Source: Okapia johnstoni (lineage: Eukaryota > Chordata > Mammalia > Artiodactyla > Giraffidae). From it: DNA of 64,000 nucleotides. The notes below the pieces were generated by a model. It saw only the letters and a program-made list of their open reading frames with translations. It did no database searches and was not told where the DNA came from. The stretch covers positions 66,331,405 through 66,395,404 of the forward strand of contig CM044322.1 of the NCBI GenBank assembly GCA_024291935.2, read 5' to 3'. The position numbers and the translations under genes are program-made. The stretch's first letter is position 1. Each line of letters opens with the position of its first letter. Positions 43,698 to 55,264 of this stretch are shown in pieces.

Positions 43698-44447
43698 GTA
43701 AGTGTCTCCATCATGTCCTCAACTCACTTGCTGGTGCTTGAGAATCGCCAGCAAAAACCCTGGGGTCTGCTGCTGAGTGTGACCACAAAAGTGGAGACAA
43801 GAGGGTGGTAACGATCAGTGCAGAAGAGTGGAGGATGCCCTGAGCATGTCTCCCCAGGGCACAGGTCCCATCCCTAGACACCCTTGAGGTTGCTGGGTTG
43901 GCTCTTCTGGCAGCTCTTACATTTGCAGGGAGGCTGGGGGCACCGTGGGGCCACCGTGTGCAGGAGTCCAGGAGCTGCTGTTCCAGCGTGTTCTGTTTGA
44001 AGATCCCCCCTGGGGGCTTCCTCATCTCCCTCTGCAGGACCCAGCTCTGCCCTCCAACCCCTCTAAAGGCAGCAGGGGGCATCCTTAGTCCATCACCAGC
44101 TGCAGAGAGAGGTTGGAGCAGCCTCGCCCTCTCCAGTGCTGGGTTTCTGGGAACAGAGTGAAGGAGACACAGGCGCCCAGAGCTTGTGCAGGCAGGGGGT
44201 CACCTGGCAGCTCTGCATCCCTGTGGGTGCTCCATGGTCCTGAGGGTGCCAGCCAGCCTGGGGTGGGAGGTGACCGAGTCTGGGGTCCCTCAGGTTCTGG
44301 AACCCTGGGGTCCTGGGTCACCTCAGGGCATCATTTCTCAACCAGGAGTTGGAGGTTCTGTAGATTTTTCTGTGTGTGTTTCCAGCTCCAACTAAAGAAA
44401 CACCAGAAAGCAATTCAGTGCTGTGTGCTCTTGGGATGGTGGTGCTG
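43698..44447. other. GC-rich sequence downstream of exon f
   Basis: Several overlapping frames of 70-123 codons on both strands (43711-44082 minus is longest) reflect high GC content. No shared phase with the candidate gene and no motif. It could be an intron in a 3' UTR. Confidence 0.4.
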
Positions 44448-44589
44448 GTGGTAAGGAAGCCACCTGTCACTGCAGGAGACACAAGAGACTCGGGTTCGAT
44501 CTCTGGGTCGGGAAGATCCCCCTGAGAAAGGAAATGGCAACCCACTCCAGTATTCTTGCCTGGAGAATCCCAGTGACTGAGGAGCCTGG
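44448..44589 (+). mobile_element. Bov-tA SINE, left half (split element)
   Basis: 'gtaaggaagccacctgtcac', 'gggttcgatctctgggtcgg' and 'agtattcttgcctggagaat' up to 'gaggagcctgg'. The BovA tail is missing here and is found at 44890-44937 instead, after a 300-bp intruding segment. Confidence 0.88.
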
Positions 44590-44875
44590 AATGAGCAGAT
44601 GTGAGAAAACAGAATCCTTAAATATAATGACATAAGGACAGATGTAAGGACTAAATATGCAGTTCTTACTCAACGAAGACTGAGTTGTGTGTGAGGGGGG
44701 AGATCTTGGTGGTGGACGTGAGGGTGACTGCCTTACAACAATTCATTAAGTTCTACCTCTGTTGAGGGTGTTTATCAATAGTTTTATCTATATGTTTTGT
44801 ATGTATCTATACGTTCAATATTTGTATGTATGGTTTTTCATTAAAATGTTTAATCTATTTTGTTACTTGTAAAAT
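44590..44875. repeat. Rearranged copy of 45829-46141 inside a SINE
   Basis: 44590-44770 matches 45960-46141 in inverted orientation ('agttgtgtgtgaggggggag' here, its reverse complement at about 46030). 44780-44875 matches 45829-45924 in direct orientation ('atctatatgttttgt', 'ttaaaatgtttaatctat'). The two parts therefore have opposite orientation relative to their source and lie between the halves of one SINE. Template switching or a twin-primed retrocopy can give this arrangement. Confidence 0.85.
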
Positions 44876-44889
44876 TTTTTACAATATCA

Positions 44890-44937
44890 TCCATAGGGTT
44901 GCACAGAGTCAGACACGACTGAAGCAACTGAGCAGCA
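44890..44937 (+). mobile_element. Bov-tA SINE, right half (tail)
   Basis: 'ccatagggttgcacagagtc' then 'agacacgactgaagcaactg' and AGCAGCA. It is the expected continuation of the SINE broken at 44589, apart from about 11 missing bases. Confidence 0.85.
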
Positions 44938-45636
44938 GACTTGGGATGAGTGGCAGGATTCAAGTTACTCATGTTCCTTTTATTTTGTTCCAATTCTGTC
45001 ATTAATAACGCATCTTGCTTTATTACAATTTAAAAACCCGTGTCTTCTGTCAAATTTTAATGTTGCTATATGCTAAACAGGTAAAATGTACCTTTTTATC
45101 ACAATGACATAATACCAATTTAAAATCATAATCTTTAGAAAAGTTTGGCTAGGGGTTAGAAATGATTACTAGGGAAAAGAGAGACTCCAGGTGTCTGTCC
45201 ATTTCCAATGCTCAGGTCTCAGTAGCAGCTGTACTGAGTGAAGGTTGGGTGGGCAGGTTCTCCTACCCCTGTGTCATCTGACCTCCTACTCCTCTCACGG
45301 CCTAGAGGGAAGGGAGGACCCAAGCTTTCAGTCCTGGATCCCAGAGTCCCCTGTTCCTCTGCCTGAGTCTCACTGTCCAGGGGACCCATCAGTTGAGGGT
45401 TGCCAGCCAGATGCCCAGATGTACTTGCTCCTGTGGGACATTTCTAAACACTTCCTGCTCACAGACAACGCCATCAGTGAAGAGCAGCAAACAGACACAG
45501 TGCCCTGCAGATCTGAGCCCCAAAGCCAAGTCTAGATCCTGGGAAGTCTTTTGGGTCCTGCACACCCTCCCCAGGGAGCCCTCCTCTGTCTGACTCTGCA
45601 CCTCCCAGGGACTCTATCACTTGTGTTGGTGTTGCA
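44938..45636. other. Unassigned sequence before the possible 3' UTR exon
   Basis: 45245-45600 has GC-rich overlapping frames (96 codons at 45245-45535). A possible exon-like stretch follows 'cttcctgctcacag' at 45466, but no donor fits. No named repeat. Confidence 0.35.
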
Positions 45637-46142
45637 GGCTCTGCTCTGAATCCCTGAAGACCTGGACCTGGACATCATCCTGGACCCCAGAGGGGAGGGA
45701 GCCCCCACAGCACCAGGAGCCTCATCTGGACCAGACCAGGAGAGGCCTCACTGCCTCTCTCCTGAAGGTCCTCATTTAGTACAGCTTCAGTTGTTTCATT
45801 GTATAGATTTAGTATTAGTTTTATCTACAGTTCTATCTATATGTTTTGTACGTATCTATATGTTCAATATTTATATGTATGGTTTTCCATTAAAATGTTT
45901 AATCTATCTTGTTACTTGTAAAATAATATTTTGTAAAAACACACACATGTACAGAAAAGCACCCTCAACAGAGGTAAAACTTAATGAATTGTTGTAAGGC
46001 AGTCACCCTCGTGTCCACCACCAAGATCTCCCCCCTCACACACAACTCAGTCTTTGTTGAGTAAGGAACTGCAAACTTAGTCCTTACATCTCTCCTTCCA
46101 TCATTGTCTTTAAATATTCTGTTTTCTCATGTCTGCTCATTC
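45637..46142 (+). other. Possible 3' UTR exon of the candidate gene
   Basis: Starts after 'ttgtgttggtgttgcag', is rich in stops after a few codons, and includes ATTAAA at 45889-45894. It would be the last exon following f. The call rests on one acceptor-like site and a variant poly(A) signal only. This segment is the source of the rearranged copy at 44590-44875. Confidence 0.2.
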
Positions 46143-47059
46143 TACTAGTCATAGGAGATCAATATTACCCAAGATCTTTCATGATTTGCATGTCAGGACT
46201 TTCAAAACTCATTCTGCTTGGCTGGAAAAAAGTTCATGATTCATCATTTCTCTCCTTGTGTAGCTTAAATGTGTTTGTCTCTTTTCTTCTAACACAGATA
46301 ATTTCTTTCTGAAAATGCTCTTAAAATTCTAGTTTTTATTCCCTTATATTTCTGTCACTCTTTTATTCTAGCTACCCAAAGGGCTTTTATTAAAACCTAG
46401 TAGCTTTATTACAATATCATTTGCTTTTAGTCATTGCAAGTATATGCTCATTATTTTTTTAATAAACAATTTCAAAGCCTTTTGTTCCAGAAAACTTTGC
46501 ATCATAATATTTAGCATTTTCTTTTCATCTTTGCTGTGATTTTAAGCTTCAGAGACTCCAATCATTCATATAAGGCCAGGGCAGCATAGTGTGCTGCAGT
46601 CCATGGGGTCACAGAGAGTTGGACATGACTGAACGACTGAACAACCACAATCATTCATCAGATCTCTTGTGATGATCTTCCACTATTAACATATTCATCA
46701 AATATTTTACAGCTTTTTCCTTAAGTTATTCGCCAGGAGTTTTTTTTTTTTTAATTGTTTTTAAGAGACTCTTCTTTTCATCTGCTGTTTCTTATAAGGT
46801 ATTATTTCTCAATATGTTTCGCCTACTTTTACTTTCACTTACAAAGTGATTTTTCAATTTTTTCTTATTCTTTTCTAAGTCCCACACACTGATTTCTGAG
46901 TTTTCTCAATTCTGATATATGACGTCCTTTCAAAACTTGATTTTTTTTCTTTTTCTCTATTTTTTTTTTTATTGTTAAGAACATCATCATGCATGAAATG
47001 AGAATGTTTATATCTATGGAGAAGTTGCTAAGCATTTCTGTAAATTTACTTATTCCCAA
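46143..47059. other. AT-rich DNA with a SINE-tail fragment
   Basis: Mostly unassigned AT-rich sequence with T-runs at 46739-46752 and 46959-46971. It contains a short BovA/BovB tail at 46580-46653, listed separately. Confidence 0.45.
46580..46653 (+). mobile_element. BovB/BovA 3' tail fragment
   Basis: 'tgctgcagtccatggggtca', 'cagagagttggacatgactg' and 'aacgactgaacaac', followed by a 'caatcattca' word also present just before the fragment ('ccaatcattcat'). Confidence 0.8.
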
Positions 47060-47675
47060 GTCTTTTTCTAATTGAAGTTTAATTGTAATTTAATTGCACT
47101 ACAGCACTGATAGCTTCAGGTGCACAATCTAGTGATTTGATATTTCTATACATTACCAAATGATCACCACAGTAAGACTAGTTACCATCTGTAACCAAAT
47201 TATTCTCATTGACTATATTCTCATGGTGTACATTTTGTTCCCCAAACTAATTTGTTTTACAAGGGAAGTCTGTGCGTCTTAATCTCTCTCACCTAGTTCT
47301 CTCGTTACCACAACCCTCTCCTCTCTTGTGACCACTTCTTTGTTCTCTGTATCTGTGACTTCATTACTGTTTGGTTATGTTGGTTCATTTGTTTTGGTTT
47401 TCAGTTTCCACATACAAGTGATATCATACTGTACTTGTCACTCTGCCTGACTTATTTTCAGGCATAAGTCAGGAATACTTTATGCATATTACCCTCTAGG
47501 TCCATCCATGTTGTCACAAATGACAAGATTTCATTTTTCTTTATGGCTGAGCAATAGTCCACGTAGACCACATCTTATCCATTCATCTCTTGATACACAC
47601 TTTGAAAAAATACCCATAAGTGTAATTGCTGGATCATATGGTATTTCTATTTTTAATTTTTTGGGGAAAATTCAA
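47060..47675 (-). mobile_element. Old L1 antisense fragment
   Basis: 'gcttcaggtgcacaatctag', 'taccaaatgatcaccacagt', 'ggtccatccatgttgtcaca', 'taattgctggatcatatggt'. Diverged antisense L1 3' end. Confidence 0.8.
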
Positions 47676-47929
47676 TAATTAGTGTATATAACAAGATATT
47701 ACCCAATAATGCACCCTAATACCTATAGTTCATATTTTCTGTAACTGAATTATTTAGAGTGACACTTGGAGACCTCTACAAACTGTAGAAGCAATTTTAA
47801 CAAAATCATTTTGATTAGAAAGCAAATTTGATTCTGTGTTATTGGATCAGTTGGGAGGATAAAGTTTGGAATTCTGAGTTATGGAGAAAGAGACACAGAA
47901 AGTGTGGGAATGCATAAAAGTGTAGATTT

Positions 47930-48240
47930 TGCTACAGAGAGCAAGCTCCTCCTGCTTACCACAAAACAGAACAATAAATCCAGAGGCAAGCTGTTGCAGT
48001 GAGGAATAGTAACTTTATTCAGAAATTCAACTGACCCAGAAGGTGATGAACTAGTTTAGCCCCAAAGAACCATCTTACTCAGTTGATAATTCAAACTTAT
48101 TTTATACTAAAAAGGGATGGGGTATCACTTATTGCAAACTTCTTGGTACCAGAATCCTTTGTTCTTGCAGCTGTACATGTAGATCTGGTCACAGTGTTCT
48201 TATAAACCTCCACAAAGACAAATATTATTCTCTATTCTAC
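47930..48240. mobile_element. Probable old LTR, left part
   Basis: 'ggaatagtaactttattcag', 'ctgacccagaaggtgatgaa', 'atccagaggcaagctgttgc' resemble an ERVL/MaLR-type LTR. A related block resumes at about 49340 after L1-derived DNA. The family assignment is tentative. Confidence 0.4.
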
Positions 48241-48285
48241 AACTTATATATATATATAAGTTGTATATATATATATGTATATATA

Positions 48286-48316
<31 letters not shown>
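48241..48316. repeat. (TA)n/(TG)n tract with a 22-bp perfect palindrome
   Basis: 48241-48262 (AACTTATATAT and its mirror complement) is a perfect inverted repeat. It is followed by TA and TG dinucleotide blocks. Confidence 0.9.
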
Positions 48317-49335
48317 AATTGAGGTATAGTTGACTTACAGTGGTTAGGTGCACAGCTAGGTGATTCAGCTATACCTATACAAATATATTACTTTTGATAT
48401 TATTTTCCATCATAAGTTATTATAAGGTATTGACTAGATTACCCTGTGCCATACAGTGAATATTTGTCTCTTGTTATATATCTATTTTAAAATTAGAAAT
48501 CTAGCATTTTATTCATGCTAAGTCAAGCAACTGGAATCGAAGTGTCATAAATTTTTTAGTTAGGCAGAAATCATGTTTTCTAAAATATATATATTTCACA
48601 TATTATATATATATATATGTATGTATACAAAATAATTTCTACTACACTTGATAAACGCTTGAGAAAGGACATCGAAAAAGAAGAGAAATTGGAAAACATA
48701 AACTAAATAAAATAGGACCACTAAATATGAAATAGAAAAAGTGAAACAAACTAGATAGAAGTGAAAGATAATCACACAGTCCAGTTGTTTTTAATCATGA
48801 CTGCTCATTAGAAACCTATTACTATTTTCTCAACTGCTTTGAGATTATTTTCTGTAGGTCTTTTATTTGCCTTGTGTTTCCGGCCTAGAGAAGTTCCTTT
48901 AGCATTTGTCGTAAAGCTGGTTTTGTGGTGTGAAATTCTCTTAACTTTTGCTTGTCTTGAAAGCATTTGATTTCTCCATCAAATCTGAATGAGAGTCTTG
49001 CTGAATAGAGTATTCTTGGCTGTAGGCTCTTCCCTTTCACCACTTTAAGTATATCATGCCATTCCCATGTGACTTGTAGAGTTTCTTTTGAGATATCAGC
49101 CTGATGGGAGTTCCCTTGTATGTTATTTGTTATTTATTTCCTTATTGTTTTTAATATTTTATCTTTGTCTTTAACTTTTGTCGGTTTGCTTGCTATGTGT
49201 CTTGGTGTGTTTCTTCTTGGGTTTTATCCTGTCTGGGACTCTCTGTGTTTCCTGGACCTGGGTGACTATTTCCCTTCCAATGTTAGGGAAGTTTTCAGCT
49301 ATTACGTTCTGCAACTTTTGATCTTTACATGAACT
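48310..49335 (-). mobile_element. L1-derived antisense segment, composite
   Basis: 48315-48490 is antisense L1 3' end ('ttgaggtatagttgacttac', 'accctgtgccatacagtga'). 48790-49335 carries other antisense L1-like words ('tgctgaatagagtattcttg', 'gagatatcagcctgatggga', 'tatgtgtcttggtgtgtttc'). AT-rich sequence at 48580-48780 separates them, so this may be two insertions. Confidence 0.65.
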
Positions 49336-49339
49336 GAAG

Positions 49340-49560
49340 TATTATACCTGTAAAGGTCAGAGTCTTGAGAATGTATATTTCAGGCTATGGGCAACATTCT
49401 TTTACAAGAACTACAGAGCCAGCATTTCTAAGCACAGGCAACAGAGCACAAGTCTTAAAGGAACAGATACAATATGGAGTCAGGCTAGTTCTTCTCTGTT
49501 ACAATATCTCTGCAAAGGCAGAAACAAAATATTAATTTGCCCAAGGAAGAAAAACAGAAT
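49340..49560. mobile_element. Probable old LTR, right part
   Basis: 'aaaggaacagatacaatatg', 'gagtcaggctagttcttctc', 'gttacaatatctctgcaaag' are LTR-like words that may continue the block at 47930-48240. Confidence 0.4.
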
Positions 49561-49635
49561 GCTGGAGAGTTTAGTGGAAAGAGTATTTTCCCCAATAAAA
49601 TATATGAGATTTAATCCCAGGTATCTATGTGGCAC

Positions 49636-51049
49636 TCAGTTCAGTTCAGTTCAGTTCAGTCACTCAGTCACATCCGACTCTTTGTTACCCCATGAATCAC
49701 AGCACGCCAGGCCTCCCTGTCCATTGCTAACTGCCAGAGCTTACCCAAACCCATGTTGATTGAGTCAGTGATGGCATCCAACCATCTCATCCTCTGTCGT
49801 CCCCTTCTCCTCCTGCCCCCAATCCTACCCAGCATTAGGGTCTTTTCCATGAGTCAACTCTTCACATGAGGTGGCCAAAGTATTGGAGTTTCAGCCTCAA
49901 CATCAGTCCTTCCAATGAACACCCAGGACTGATCTCCTTTAGGATGGACTGGTTGGATCTTCTTGCAGTCCAAGAGACTCTCAAGAGTCTTCTCCAACAC
50001 CACAGCTCAAAAGCATCAATTCTGAGGCACTCAGCCTTCTTCACCGTCCAACTCTCACATCCATACATGACCACTGGAAAAGCCGAAGCCTTGACTAGAT
50101 GGACCTTTGTTGGCAAAGTAATGTCTCTGCTTTTAAATATGATATCTAGGTTGGTCATAACCTTCTTTCCAAGGAGTAAGGGTCTTTTAATTTCATGGTT
50201 GCAATCACCATCAGCAGTGATTTTGGAGCCCCCCAAAAATAAAGTCTGACACTGCTTCCACTGTTTCCCCATCTATTTCCCATGAAGTGATGGGACCAGA
50301 TGCCATGATCTTAGTTTTCTGAACGCTGAGCTTTAAGCCAACTTTTTCACTCTCCTCTTTCACTTTCATCAAGAGGCTCTTTAGTTCTTCACTTTCTGCC
50401 ATAAGGGTGGTGTCACCTGCATATCTGAAGTTATTGATATTTCTCCCCGCAATCTTGATTCCAGCTTGTGCTTCTTCCAGCCAAGCATTTCTCATGATGT
50501 ACTTTGCATATAAGTTAAATAAGCAGGGTGACAATATGCAGCCTTGATGTACTTCTTTTCCTATTTGGAACCAGTCTGTTGTTTCATGTCCAGTTCTAAC
50601 TGTTGCTTCCTGACCTTCCTGCAGGTTTCTCAAGAGACAGGTCAGATGGTCTGGCATTCCCGTCTCTTTCAGAATTTTCCACAGTTTGTTGTGATCCATG
50701 CAATCAAAGGCTTTGGCATAGTCAATAAAACAGAAATAGATGTTTTTCTGGAACTCTCTTGCTTTTTTGATGATCCAGCAGATGTTGGCAATTTGATCTC
50801 TGGTTCAACTGCCTTTTCTAAAACCAGCTTGAACATCTGGAAGTTCATGGTTCACGTATTGCTGAAGCCTGGCTTGGAGAATTTTGAGCATTACTTTACT
50901 AGCGTGTGAGATGAGTGCAATTGTGTGGTAGTTTGAGCATTCTTTGGCTTTGACTTTCTTTGGGATTGTAATGAAAACTGACCTTTTCCAGTCCTGTGGC
51001 CACTGCTGACTTTTCTATATTTGCTGGCATATTGAGTGCAGCACTTTCA
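49636..51049 (-). mobile_element. BovB LINE (minus), left part of a copy split by an LTR
   Basis: Begins with the family's 3'-terminal repeat as (AGTTC)5 at about 49636-49660. It runs antisense through the reverse-transcriptase C-terminus (minus frame 50272-49862) and the catalytic region (minus frame 50699-50211). There the box reads 'FRYAGDT', so the first Asp of YADD is replaced by Gly. It is interrupted at 51049 by the LTR and resumes at 52165. Confidence 0.95.
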
Positions 51050-52164
51050 TGCCAGAGTTCTGCCCCAGCTGGTCAGGGTTCCCTCAGGATGCACGGCGTC
51101 GGCGATACGAATGAGAAGACAGCGAGTCTCGAGTCTCGGTGTTTCCAAGTGTCTTCTCATTTTATTGTTTTTAAGACAGCTTTTATGTTTTTAGTGGTGC
51201 ATAGAAACAAATGTAAAGTGTAGAGTCACACCAGATCAGCTTAATGGGTCAGCAGTGTTGACCCTTACCGACACCGTTTGCATATGTTAGTTCATTTTGT
51301 TTACATCATCTTCTGGCCTGGGGGCCTGCTAACATCTTGTGACTCTCCATTGATAAGGGTTGATCAGTCAGAACGCTTTTGTATCAGGCACAGCAGGAAA
51401 GAATTCATCAATAGAAAGTTTCAAGGTAAAACCTGTTTTCGGTAATTACTCTACGCCTTGAGCTTAACAGAAAAGAATGTGGTCCCATAAAGTCATAGAA
51501 CAGCAAGCTGAAGGTCAGCTCTAAGTAAGAATCATCAGTTAAATCAACAATTGTCTTATTATTTGTATTAAAGCTAAACTTCTATTTATATAAATCTTTT
51601 AACTATTATACTTTCATTATATAGGCTAAATACGTTAAGAGTAAAAAAGCATAATGAGTAAGTATAGACTAAGTTACAGTTTTATAAAGCAACATTTCTT
51701 ATATTTTCTAACAAGCCTTTCTTTCCTACAAAGGGCTCTGTGCCCATTGGGGCTTTCTGTGTGGAGGCTCTCAATGCTGTTCTGCTGTTAAGGGGCAGTC
51801 AAGCACATTAGTTCCAAAGGCACAGGTACATTTATTTATCAAACCAATATGTTAGCAAAAGGAATTTAGATCAGTACACTTTATATCCCAGATAATTTTA
51901 TTAAGTGTGCTACCTTTCAGGGGCCTTGTCGATTGAGATTTCAGCTTGATCTATTTTAGAAGAGAATCAGGAAAAACCTTTTTTCTAAGTCACAGAAAAT
52001 AAGAAGAGGTTTATTGTAGCAAACATCAGAAAGACAGATATCATCTTTAAGGTGAGTGCTGGGGCAGCCTTCCAAGAATTCCTGAGGGCTGAGAAGCCGT
52101 GCTCAATCAGCCCTTTGCCTCATGACTCTGTCATGGGTGGGATCTTGTGAGCTGGCTCCCGGCA
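51050..52164 (-). mobile_element. Solo endogenous retroviral LTR (class II/ERVK-like), 1,115 bp
   Basis: The termini are TGCC and GGCA, a perfect short inverted repeat with TG...CA ends. The flanking BovB is duplicated by 6 bp (ctttca at 51044-51049 and 52165-52170), the size typical of betaretrovirus-like ERVs. On the minus strand AATAAA (at about 51158-51163) precedes a GC-richer R/U5-like block, so the LTR points left. No internal retroviral coding sequence remains, so this is a recombination-derived solo LTR. It may still act as a promoter or poly(A) site, which the sequence does not show. Confidence 0.88.
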
Positions 52165-52487
52165 CTTTCACAGCATCATCTTTCAGGATTTGAAATAGCT
52201 CAACTGGAATTCTATCACCTCCACTAGCTTTATTCGTAGTGATGCTTTCTAAGGCCCACTTGACTTCACATTCCAGGATGTCTGGCTCTAGGTAAGTGAT
52301 CACACCATCGTGATTATCTGGGTCATGAAGGTCTTTTTTGTACAGTTCTTCTGTGTATTCTTGCCACCTCTTCTTAATATCTTCTGCTTCTGTTAGGTCC
52401 ATATTATTTCTGTCATTTATCAAGCCCATCTTTGCATGAAATGTTTCCTTGGTATCCCTATTTTTCTTAAAGAGATCTCTCTTAGTG
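52165..52487 (-). mobile_element. BovB LINE (minus), right part
   Basis: Continues the copy from 51049: 'cagcatcatctttcaggatt', 'cattccaggatgtctggctc', 'tcttgccacctcttcttaat', up to 'aaagagatctct', where a SINE follows directly. Confidence 0.93.
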
Positions 52488-52690
52488 GTAAAGAACCTGC
52501 CTGTCAATTCAGGAGACATGAGAGATGCATGTTCAGTCCCTGGGTTGGAAAGGTCCCCTGGAGGAGGAAATGGCAACCCGCTTCAGTGTTCTTGCCTGGA
52601 CAATACCATGGACATACGAGTTTGGCAGGCCACAGTCCATAGGGTCACAAAGAGTTGTACATGACTGAAGCAACTTAGCACACAGCACAT
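52483..52690 (+). mobile_element. Bov-tA-type SINE
   Basis: 'ttagtggtaaagaacctgcc', 'gtccctgggttggaaaggtc', 'gtgttcttgcctggacaata', tail 'gactgaagcaacttagcaca'. The 5' end of the tRNA head is missing. Confidence 0.88.
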
Positions 52691-53215
52691 AATAAACCTA
52701 TAAATGTGTGTTCAGTTTCTGCTTCTGTTTTTTCTTCTTGGAAGAATAAATATTAATACTTATCTGGCATAGTTTACATCAATAAAGTTTTATGTGCTCA
52801 GATATAGCAAAGTGATTTGTAAACTTTTTTGCAACTAACTGTATTGTTGCATTGTTACCTAAGCTCATAAGACATTATATTTTCAAGGAAGAAGTGCAAA
52901 ATACTCATAAAGTTTTGTAGTTGAAAACATGTGAATAATTTTTGAATTGTATTCAGTAAAGTCTTCAAATTATCCTCTTAATCATTGACTAAAACTACAA
53001 TTAAATTAGAATTGTGACCAAAATGACTATCTCATGACTGTAAGGTCACAATGTGTTGTGTTTTGTGTAGAATATATGTATGTGAGTGTAAAGAAACAAT
53101 ACCTGGAAATGAGTCATAATAACATGAAAACATTCTGGAAGGGTTTTGTTTGCTTGTTTGGTCTGGGATCTAATGCCTTTTTTGTTAAAGTTGCTTTTTG
53201 AAAGGTTTCCAAGTC
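52691..53215. other. Unassigned AT-rich DNA
   Basis: No gene or named repeat. Confidence 0.4.
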
Positions 53216-53229
53216 ATATCTCATATCTC

Positions 53230-53364
53230 ATAGGAGAAGGAAATGGCAACCCACTCCAGTGTTCTTGCCTGGAGAATCCCAGAGATGGAAGAGCCTGATG
53301 GGCTGCTGTCTATGGGGTCACACAGAGTCGGACATGACTGACACGACTTAGCAGCAGCCACAGA
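53230..53364 (+). mobile_element. BovA SINE with 14-bp target duplication
   Basis: BovA portion only: 'aggagaaggaaatggcaacc', 'cactccagtgttcttgcctg', tail 'cggacatgactgacacgact' and (AGC)n. The flanks atatctcatatctc at 53216-53229 and 53365-53378 are identical. Confidence 0.92.
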
Positions 53365-53378
53365 ATATCTCATATCTC

Positions 53379-54574
53379 TGTTCATTTATGAATACATCTC
53401 TGTCACTGATGTTTTTCATCAAACATGATGTTTGTCACTTCTTTGGCATCTTGCAGGCATTTCCCACTTCTCCATGAGCATCAGGTATGAGCAGCCTGCT
53501 TGGCCTTCCCCTTGCTCTTGTCAACTGCAGAAATGTTTCATTTTTTTCTGTCTCATGGTTGCTTATACCCACTCTTCCCTGTGACATCTGCAATCCTAAA
53601 TATCTTCATTATTGACCCTCTTGTCTTCGTGACTCAGCTTTAACTTTTGCCCTGAAAGAATATGTTGGAGGAAAACAGGGAGCCCTTGCCTCACAGAGTT
53701 TTCCATTGCTTTCTCCTGACTCCTAATAAATACTGAACAATGATCATAAACCAGAGTTTCCATTTGTATCATGAAACTCACCAAGTAATAAAATATATTA
53801 AAGTGTTATATATTAAATATATAAGAGAAAATCCTTCAATGACTATCATGTTCAAATCTTGAATATAACTAAACATTTTTATAATTAATATTCCTCATAG
53901 CTTATCACATTTTCAGTATTTTATCATATGAGTTTATTGAAGCTTAGGTGATCCTGTTCCACAGATTAGTTTTCAAAATGCAGTTTTCTTTGGTTTGGCT
54001 TGAAAATTATTTCTGTGCTCTTTTCAAAGGATTATATAAATATATATATATATTTGTTACCAATGTTCTCTACAATAACTAAATGCATTTTTATAATTGC
54101 CAACCCTTTCTAAACAAAAAACTGAACTTTTTATATGAATTTATCTGAAAATTGATGCTATTCTTCAGCTAGAAATATGGCTATTTTTAAATAGAAACAC
54201 ATCCAGACCTGTTAAAAGATTTTGAGAGGCAGGTTGTAATTGTTAACCCTTATATATACTATCCTATTGAATAGAAAAATCTGAATTTGCTTCATGAAGA
54301 AAAAGATACTTTGCTGCTTTGTTTTCCAAAGGTATACTACAAATTTACACTCCAAACAGTATTTGGTAAGGAGAAGTTCTTATTGATAATATAGTCCATT
54401 TTCTTATCTTTTTCTATGTGGTTATTATTTTTCAAATTCTGGTTAAGAAATAATTCCTACTCTAAGATTTTGAAAATATTTCTCTTTGCTTTATCTTCTA
54501 TGAGATGATTCTATTTTTATTTGAACTTATACCTATAATCTGTCTAGAATATATTTATATGTTTAGCGTGAGGT
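53379..54574. other. Unassigned AT-rich DNA
   Basis: No supported gene. A short TA run lies at 54034-54053. Frames are below about 60 codons and lack motifs. Confidence 0.4.
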
Positions 54575-54786
54575 TGTTGTTGCTGTTTAGTCGCTAAGTC
54601 CGACTCTTTGTGACCCTATGGACTATAGCTCGCCAGGCTCCTCTGTCCATGGAATTTTCCAGGCAAGAATACTGGAATGGATTGCCATCTCCTCCTTCAA
54701 GGGACCTTCCCCAGGGACTGAACCTGCATCTCCTGTGTCTCCTGCTTGACAGGTAGATCTTTACCACTGAGTCACCTGGGAAGCCC
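54575..54786 (-). mobile_element. Bov-tA-type SINE, antisense, with target duplication
   Basis: 'gttgttgctgtttagtcgct', 'ggactatagctcgccaggct' and 'gagtcacctgggaagccc'. The flanks ttagcgtgaggt (54563-54574) and ttagtatgaggt (54787-54798) differ at two positions. Confidence 0.92.
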
Positions 54787-54798
54787 TTAGTATGAGGT

Positions 54799-55029
54799 AA
54801 GAGGTTGCATTATTATTATTTTTTTCTATATACCAATTTAAATAAACTTATAGAATTTCTTAAAAATACTATTATTTCCTCTCAATTCACTGCAGTAGAA
54901 CATTTGTTAACACATAAAGTAACTGTAAATTATTAATGTATGTTTGTCTGGTTTCTGCTTTATTTTGTTTTACTGGATTTTATTTTCTTCTATTTTTACA
55001 CTAATGCTTCACTATCTTATTTACTAATG
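54799..55029. other. AT-rich DNA between two SINEs
   Basis: Includes (TTA)n-like words at 54810-54825. Nothing else supported. Confidence 0.4.
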
Positions 55030-55040
55030 CTTTATAAGAG

Positions 55041-55264
55041 GACTTCCCTAGTGGCTCAGACGGTAAAAGTGTCTGACTACAATGCAGGAGACCCAGGTTT
55101 GATCCTTGGGTTGGGAAGATCTCCCTGGAGAAGGAAATGGAAACCCACTCCAGTACTCTTGCCTGGAAAATCCCATGGACTGAGGAAGGAGCCTGGCAGG
55201 TTACAGTCCATGGGGTTGCAAAGAGTCCGACAAGACTGAGAGACTTCACTTTCACTTTCTTTCA
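55041..55264 (+). mobile_element. Bov-tA2-type SINE with 11-bp target duplication
   Basis: A full-length-looking copy: 'gacttccctagtggctcaga', 'cccaggtttgatccttgggt', 'ggagaaggaaatggaaaccc', tail 'gactgagagacttcactttc'. The flanks ctttataagag (55030-55040 and 55265-55275) are identical. Confidence 0.95.

Noticed and set aside
43711..44082. 123-codon minus frame
   Set aside because: Several frames on both strands are open over the same GC-rich stretch. No motif and no splice support.
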